A program made the translations under genes and the position numbers. DNA of 10,830 nucleotides from JAMCXS01 sp964459065 (GTDB taxonomy: Bacteria; Acidobacteriota; Terriglobia; UBA7540): positions 1 to 10,830 of the forward strand of contig CAYWMN010000119.1 in assembly GCA_964459065.1 (NCBI GenBank), in the 5' to 3' direction. Below are positions 6,481 to 10,830 of the stretch, in pieces. How positions within the stretch are numbered: position 1 is the stretch's first letter; every line of letters starts with the position of its first letter. The notes beneath the pieces are model-generated. The model saw only the letters and a list, made by a program, of their open reading frames with translations, made no database searches and was not told the DNA's origin.

Positions 6481-9266
6481 CAGAAGCTGACCGTCAGTCC
6501 CAGTTGGACGATGCGCCCGCCCGTTGATCCAATAATCTTGCCGGCGTCAACATTGGGCGCGCTGGCCGGGCCAATGGTGGTGTCGGGGTAATTCCAGTTC
6601 GCATGATTGAGGAAGTTAAAAGCCGAGACGTTGAAGTCAACCGAGGTGTTGCCGACCGGCATCCGCTTATCCAGACTGACGTCCATGGAATTTGCTCCCG
6701 GGCCCAACAGGCCGGCGATCGTTCTCGGTGCATTCCCGGCGGTAAAGTCCGCGGGCTGGCTGAACGCGGCGGGATTGAACCATTCTGAAGGGCTCGGATT
6801 GGCAACGTGCGGATCCACGCCTGGGACCCGATTCACATAAACGACGGGCAAGACGCCTCCGGTGTTGTTATATTGCGCCTGCAGAGCCAGCGGACGCCCA
6901 CCACTCCAATAGGCTGTGCCGCTGAGGGACCAGCCGCTGACGATCGGCCTGCCCCAGCCCATGAGGTCAAGCAAAGGTTTGCCCTCGCCGAAAGGAAGGC
7001 TGTAGATGTAGCTGATATTAAAATATTGCGGGGGCGTCCAGTAAGTTGGCGCCCAGTCGTTCTGCAAGTTGACTAAGTCCTGGTTTCCGTAAGGTCCTGA
7101 ATAATTGTCATACTGCCGCGCATAGCGATAACTGGCAGTGAACGAAAGGCCATGGGATTCACGCTTCTGAATCTGGACGTAGCCGGTATTGATCTCGTAG
7201 CGGCCTGCCGGGTACTGGCTGTAAAGATTGAAGCTTTTGAACTGGGGGAACGGCTGCAGGGTGACGTAGAAGGCCTGATTGTAAAGCGCATCGCCATAAC
7301 TCATCGCACTCGGACTGACCGCGTTGGGATTGGTCACGCCGCCACTCACCAGAAGGTTGTGACCTTCTCCATAGTTTGTCCCCACGGTGACAACCATTGA
7401 AAACGGAATCTGGCGCTCGACTGAAAACGAAGCTGACCGATAAACGGGTTCGCGGCCGCTCAGGTCCATGAAATCGGCTGAGGTGTTGTTAGCTGCTGAA
7501 GGATTGAGGTCTGGCAGAGGCGTGGTCGGCGCGGGGATTCCGGTCTGAAGGTTGACCGCCGGATTCAGCTGAACATTGGGGGAGACAAAAGTTTGATTCA
7601 ACGTGAATCCCTGCGTGCCCCACTGGCCGTCGTAAATCGGAATCACGCTGTGCGAGCGAGCGAAAGAGGCTCGAATGCTGGTTTTTGCGTTCTTGCCTGG
7701 GGTCCAGGCCACCCCCGCGCGCATGTCGAGGTCGATATTGGTGGGCCTCAGTCCCCGGGACATACCGTTGCGGCCGGCAAATACCAGGGAGCCTGGAAAT
7801 CCGCTCAACGGGTCAATGAACGCAGGATCGACAGTGCTTTGGCGGTTATATTTCTCGACCCGGGGAGTTCGACGGCTGAGATTAAGGGTGAGGCTGGCTG
7901 TCAGGCTTTTTGATACTTGGTAGGTGTCTCCGCCACTGATGTCCTGATAAGAATTACGGAAATAGGAGGGCTCCTCAATGACGTTCCGCTCCGCGTAGGA
8001 GGCCAGGCCGAGAAGAAAACTCGCGAACGGATCGCCGGTACCAACAATGCCCGGCAGGCTGGTAATCCCCGGAGTAAACTGGAAATAACCTTCTGGGTAC
8101 GCCGGCGTGAACGTGTTGACTTGATATTCGTTGGCGACAAGCCCCAGCCGGAGGGAGTGCTTGCCGTGCTGGGAAGAAAGCGAGTCGGAAACCTGAATCA
8201 AGTTGTGGGCATTTCGGGATTCAGGGTACGCGGTTCCCATCGACACATAGGGTGAAAGCAGGTAGATGGGGAAAGGAGTCTGCGCGCCGGTTCCGGCCTT
8301 GAGGACATTGGAATAGGCCAATATCTTTGCCGAATTAACCGTGTTTGAGTTGGGGGTGAAGGTGTAACTGATCGAGGCCTTCCAGCGGGAATAGTGCTGG
8401 TCCGGCGAAGTTGGGCTGGCGATATTGGGGAAATATTTGGGCGCGCTAAGGAATCCATTGGAAATAGCGGTTTTGAAGCTCAGGCGATTCTGGCTGCTGA
8501 GCGTTTCGTCTACCTTGGCAATGATTCCGTCGGCATCGTCTCTCTGCGGCGAGTTGACAAAGTAGTTGTTTTCAAAGAAAGGGCCAATGTCAGTGTTCGG
8601 CAAAGGGTAATAAGAAAGCGCCTGTTGTGAAACCGGGACTAAGCGGTCCTGGGGAATGACATTTCCCGAGAAGGTGGACCTCAGATACTGAAGATTGGTG
8701 GTCGAAATGGGCTGAGACGGATCATAAGCAGGATTGGGCGTTGTGGATGTTGGGTCATAAATAGGCAACAATGATCCGGACTGGTCCACGGTTTTTGAGA
8801 AGTCGCCGTTCCGCTGGGCAAGGGTTGGAACGGTCAGCAGCGAGGCACGGGAAATCGTCTCGCGCACTCCCTCATAGGAGAGCAGAAAGAAAGTCTTGTT
8901 GGGATTGGTGAGCAGGTGCGGAATCAGCACCGGGCCCGCAACGTTGAATCCAAACTGATTGCGGTGCAGAGGGTTTTTGGTCCCGCCATTTTGATTGACC
9001 TCATGGGGGATCGCGTCAAGAGAGTCGTTGCGAAGGTATTCGTAGACACGCCCGTGCCACAGCATCTTGGGCCCATGTTTCCGCGTAGAAGGCGGACTGT
9101 TGGGGCGCATGCCCCATTCCAGGGTGAGATGCTTAAATTCCTTAGTCGCGCGGGCCAGCGTGCCGCTCTGCTTGGGGGCCGAGTGGCTGCTTGTTTCGGC
9201 AGCCGCTGCGTAAGCAGTGGGCACAGCAAGGAGGAGGCCCCATAGTATAAAAATTCCGATCTTCAT
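6480..9266 (-). CDS. Oar-like TonB-dependent-receptor barrel protein, lacking the usual N-terminal and plug domains
   Basis: The protein has 928 residues from the ATG at 9266, which has AGAGG 4 bases upstream. A GTG at 9278 is in frame but has no ribosome-binding site. A signal peptide spans residues 1 to about 21 ('IGIFILWGLLLAVPTAYA'). A short basic linker follows, and at residue 71 the characteristic Oar/TonB-receptor block starts: 'HGRVYEYLRNDSLDA', then 'FNVAGP' and 'NKTFFLLSYEG' (about 123-133), 'TVPTLAQRNGDFS', 'GNVIPQDRLVPVSQQALSYYPLPN' in two parts, and many alternating aromatic strands. The C-terminus 'VQLGLTVSF' ends in phenylalanine, the outer-membrane barrel signature. Family members are usually about 1,050-1,250 residues and begin with a carboxypeptidase-regulatory-like domain and a plug. 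Both are essentially absent here, while the barrel looks complete and in one frame. No TonB box is evident. It is the first gene of an operon with the VWA and coiled-coil genes. Ligand unknown; carbohydrate or protein uptake is the usual guess. Confidence 0.88.
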   Translation of the reverse strand: MKIGIFILWGLLLAVPTAYAAAAETSSHSAPKQSGTLARATKEFKHLTLEWGMRPNSPPSTRKHGPKMLWHGRVYEYLRNDSLDAIPHEVNQNGGTKNPLHRNQFGFNVAGPVLIPHLLTNPNKTFFLLSYEGVRETISRASLLTVPTLAQRNGDFSKTVDQSGSLLPIYDPTSTTPNPAYDPSQPISTTNLQYLRSTFSGNVIPQDRLVPVSQQALSYYPLPNTDIGPFFENNYFVNSPQRDDADGIIAKVDETLSSQNRLSFKTAISNGFLSAPKYFPNIASPTSPDQHYSRWKASISYTFTPNSNTVNSAKILAYSNVLKAGTGAQTPFPIYLLSPYVSMGTAYPESRNAHNLIQVSDSLSSQHGKHSLRLGLVANEYQVNTFTPAYPEGYFQFTPGITSLPGIVGTGDPFASFLLGLASYAERNVIEEPSYFRNSYQDISGGDTYQVSKSLTASLTLNLSRRTPRVEKYNRQSTVDPAFIDPLSGFPGSLVFAGRNGMSRGLRPTNIDLDMRAGVAWTPGKNAKTSIRASFARSHSVIPIYDGQWGTQGFTLNQTFVSPNVQLNPAVNLQTGIPAPTTPLPDLNPSAANNTSADFMDLSGREPVYRSASFSVERQIPFSMVVTVGTNYGEGHNLLVSGGVTNPNAVSPSAMSYGDALYNQAFYVTLQPFPQFKSFNLYSQYPAGRYEINTGYVQIQKRESHGLSFTASYRYARQYDNYSGPYGNQDLVNLQNDWAPTYWTPPQYFNISYIYSLPFGEGKPLLDLMGWGRPIVSGWSLSGTAYWSGGRPLALQAQYNNTGGVLPVVYVNRVPGVDPHVANPSPSEWFNPAAFSQPADFTAGNAPRTIAGLLGPGANSMDVSLDKRMPVGNTSVDFNVSAFNFLNHANWNYPDTTIGPASAPNVDAGKIIGSTGGRIVQLGLTVSF

Positions 9267-9288
9267 CCGGCCTCTCACAGACTTTAAT

Positions 9289-9316
9289 ATTATACCTTCG
9301 CAGCCGTTTGCCGCAA
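9289..9316 (-). promoter_or_regulatory. Sigma70-like promoter for the barrel-VWA-coiled-coil operon
   Basis: On the minus strand a TTGCGG -35 element (9311-9316) is separated by 16 bases from a perfect TATAAT -10 element (9289-9294). A start near 9282 gives a short leader of about 15 bases before the ATG at 9266, just enough for the AGAGG ribosome-binding site. Confidence 0.6.
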
Positions 9317-9387
9317 TCCGCCATAAGTGGGGTCGTGTCCTCCTGAATCGTATTTTTCACGGGAAATCGGGCCGTGTGAGCGCGGGT

Positions 9388-9405
9388 GAAGCCTCAGCGG
9401 CTTTT
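9388..9405 (+). terminator. Small hairpin with T-run in the divergent intergenic region
   Basis: GAAGCC pairs with GGCTTT (five Watson-Crick pairs plus a G-U) around a TCAGC loop and ends in TTTT, a weak intrinsic-terminator shape in the plus direction. It could insulate the downstream GMC gene from upstream read-through. The stem is short, so confidence is low. Confidence 0.3.
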
Positions 9406-9422
9406 AAAGTGAAAATCACTTT
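9406..9422. promoter_or_regulatory. Perfect 7-base inverted repeat, possible operator or hairpin
   Basis: AAAGTGA and TCACTTT flank a 3-base A spacer, so the site is a 17-base dyad that reads the same on both strands. It lies between two divergent promoters, directly after another small hairpin. It could be a binding site for a dimeric regulator or a second, bidirectional terminator stem. The sequence does not decide between these. Confidence 0.4.
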
Positions 9423-9449
9423 TCGCCCGCTGCGATCTTTTACCCGAGA

Positions 9450-9478
9450 TTGCAATCGGAGGGTAGGAAGCATATGAT
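9450..9478 (+). promoter_or_regulatory. Sigma70-like promoter for the GMC oxidoreductase gene, -35 within a palindrome
   Basis: A TTGCAA -35 element (9450-9455) and a TATGAT -10 element (9473-9478) are separated by exactly 17 bases. The -35 box lies inside the perfect palindrome GATTGCAATC (9448-9457), a possible operator. A start near 9485 leaves a leader of about 90 bases before the ATG at 9575. Confidence 0.65.
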
Positions 9479-9574
9479 TTCGCGCAGCGCGGCCGAAAAG
9501 AAGGGCCCCGGAAATTGTAATTGTTCGGTTGATTCCTTGCGGCCGGCTTTAGGGGAGGGAAGAGGGCGATCGAC

Positions 9575-10830
9575 ATGTCCAACAAATTTGACGTTCTTGT
9601 GGTGGGGTCCGGCGCATCCGGTGGCTGGGCCTGCAAGCGGCTGGCGGAAGCCGGGCTTCAAGTGGCTTTGATTGATGCCGGCCGCAGGCAATCTGATGCG
9701 AACTTCACCGACCATATTCCTCCCTTCAAGCTGAAATACCGCAACCTGGCGCCGGAAGTCATCCGCCGCGCGGGCCGCCCCATTCAGATGGGGAGCGTCG
9801 CGGGGGAATACAACTACGATTGGGCGTGCAACGATTTGGATGAGCCTTATACGACTTCGCCGGACAAACCGTTCCATTGGCGGGGCCGGATGCGGATTAC
9901 GGGCGGCCGGACGAACGTCTGGGGACGCCACAGCTATCGCCTCAGCGATTTGGATCTCAAAGCGGCCTCGCGCGACGGTTACGGGATCGACTGGCCCCTC
10001 ACCTATAAGGACCTTGCTCCCTACTACGACATTGTCGAGGAATACGTCGGAATCTCAGGCACGGCGGAAGGTGTGTACGAGCTTCCCGACGGCAAATTCC
10101 AACCGGCGATGGCGATGACCTGCGTGGAGGCTCTTTTTGCCCGGCGGATCAAAGAAAAATTCGGCCGGACCATGACGATGGGCCGCGCGGCCAATATTAC
10201 CCGGCCGCTGAACGGCCGGCCGCCCTGCCACTATTGTGAATCTTGCTGGCGCGGCTGCCACACCCATTCCTATTTCAACTCCTACTATACGACCGTAGCT
10301 GATGCTCTGAAGACGGGACGCTGCACCTTGATTCCCAATGCCATGGTCTACAAAGTCCTGATGGATTCTTCGGCCAACAAAGCCCGGGGCGTGCTGTATA
10401 TTGACCGGAACACGCGCGAAGCGAAAGAAGTCCATGGGCGGGTCGTCATCCTGTGCGCGCAGTCGCTGGAATCGGTTCGCATTCTGCTTAATTCCTCTAC
10501 GCGAGAATACTCAGCCGGTTTGGCAAACTCCAGCGGCGCGCTCGGCCGCTATTTGATGGATAATGTCACGGGCGGCGGCGCGTCAGCCGAATTCCCCGAT
10601 CTCACCGGCAAACCATGGGTTGACGGAGCCCGTCCCCACCGCCCCATTGGCCCCTATGTTATCCGTTACCGAAACACCCACAACGGCCGGCGCGACAAGA
10701 ACTTTCTGCGGGGTTACGGCTGCCAGGCCGAGGGGCACCCCTACTTTAACTGGGCGGCGCCGGGGTTCGGCGCAGAATACAAGAAAGCGCTCCAGCAGCC
10801 GATCGTCAAGTTCGGGATGGGCGGGTTCGG
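9575..10830 (+). CDS. GMC-type FAD-dependent oxidoreductase, 3'-truncated by the window edge
   Basis: The frame is open from the ATG at 9575 to the right edge, giving 418 visible residues of a protein that is usually about 550-580 long. GAGG lies 9 bases before the ATG, and a promoter is upstream. The N-terminal FAD-binding Rossmann motif is G11-S-G13-A-S-G16-G, with D34 in 'ALIDAG' at the ribose-binding position. The GMC signature 'GGRTNVWGR' spans residues 110-118. A cysteine cluster, C218, C221, C224 and C228 (CX2CX2CX3C), follows. It is in about the position of the cysteines that hold a [3Fe-4S] cluster in FAD-dependent glucose dehydrogenases, which suggests electron transfer out through an iron-sulfur centre and cytochromes rather than to oxygen. 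The catalytic His pair would be beyond the window. There is no signal peptide, so export would need a Tat-bearing partner subunit, not visible here. The likely substrate is a sugar, polyol or related alcohol; exact specificity unknown. Confidence 0.9.
   Translation, partial: MSNKFDVLVVGSGASGGWACKRLAEAGLQVALIDAGRRQSDANFTDHIPPFKLKYRNLAPEVIRRAGRPIQMGSVAGEYNYDWACNDLDEPYTTSPDKPFHWRGRMRITGGRTNVWGRHSYRLSDLDLKAASRDGYGIDWPLTYKDLAPYYDIVEEYVGISGTAEGVYELPDGKFQPAMAMTCVEALFARRIKEKFGRTMTMGRAANITRPLNGRPPCHYCESCWRGCHTHSYFNSYYTTVADALKTGRCTLIPNAMVYKVLMDSSANKARGVLYIDRNTREAKEVHGRVVILCAQSLESVRILLNSSTREYSAGLANSSGALGRYLMDNVTGGGASAEFPDLTGKPWVDGARPHRPIGPYVIRYRNTHNGRRDKNFLRGYGCQAEGHPYFNWAAPGFGAEYKKALQQPIVKFGMGGF

Noticed and set aside
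6480..9278. Barrel gene as a pseudogene
   Set aside because: It is a single uninterrupted frame with signal peptide, ribosome-binding site, promoter and an intact C-terminal barrel signature. The missing N-terminal domains are better described as a short form.
9474..9671. Plus-strand 65-codon frame with a GGAGGG site before an ATG at 9474, upstream of the GMC gene
   Set aside because: Its ATG lies inside the -10 element of the predicted GMC promoter, and it runs about 97 bases into the GMC gene in another frame. The encoded peptide has no family features.

Overview
The window looks like a piece of an Acidobacteriota chromosome, with moderate-to-high GC content. The evidence is a combination of families typical of that phylum: an Oar-like TonB-dependent-receptor barrel, an exported von Willebrand A protein of the acidobacterial type, an IPT/TIG plus beta-propeller surface protein, and a GMC oxidoreductase with a cysteine cluster. 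This assignment rests on gene content only. No rRNA, tRNA, CRISPR array, insertion sequence or phage gene was seen.

Layout. (1) Bases 1-1627, plus strand: the 3' part of a secreted-type IPT/TIG and beta-propeller protein that begins left of the window. (2) Bases 1628-1887: a convergent intergenic region with three short hairpins. (3) Bases 1888-4417, minus strand: a membrane-lipid/membrane-protein group. It is read from a fatty-acid-hydroxylase-superfamily di-metal enzyme, through a short-chain dehydrogenase coupled to it by an ATGA overlap, and then, after a gap of about 107 bases, to a divergent COX15/CtaA-like eight-helix membrane protein. A good sigma70-type promoter (TTGCAA-16-TATAAT) lies in front of the hydroxylase. 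(4) Bases 4719-9266, minus strand: a tightly packed three-gene operon of outer-membrane barrel, exported VWA protein and membrane-anchored coiled-coil protein. The genes are joined by a TGATG overlap and a one-base gap, and are preceded by a promoter (TTGCGG-16-TATAAT). (5) Bases 9279-9574: a divergent intergenic region with two tandem hairpins and a plus-strand promoter (TTGCAA-17-TATGAT) whose -35 box sits inside a perfect 10-base palindrome. (6) Bases 9575-10830, plus strand: the first 418 codons of a GMC-type FAD oxidoreductase with a CX2CX2CX3C motif; it runs off the right edge.

The most unusual unit is the three-gene envelope operon. Its barrel protein keeps a signal peptide and a complete barrel, but has lost the N-terminal carboxypeptidase-regulatory-like domain and almost all of the plug that Oar-like receptors normally carry. 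Its partners are predicted to lie in the periplasm or to be anchored in the inner membrane. Together they could form an envelope-spanning assembly of unknown job. This is inference from predicted topology and gene packing.
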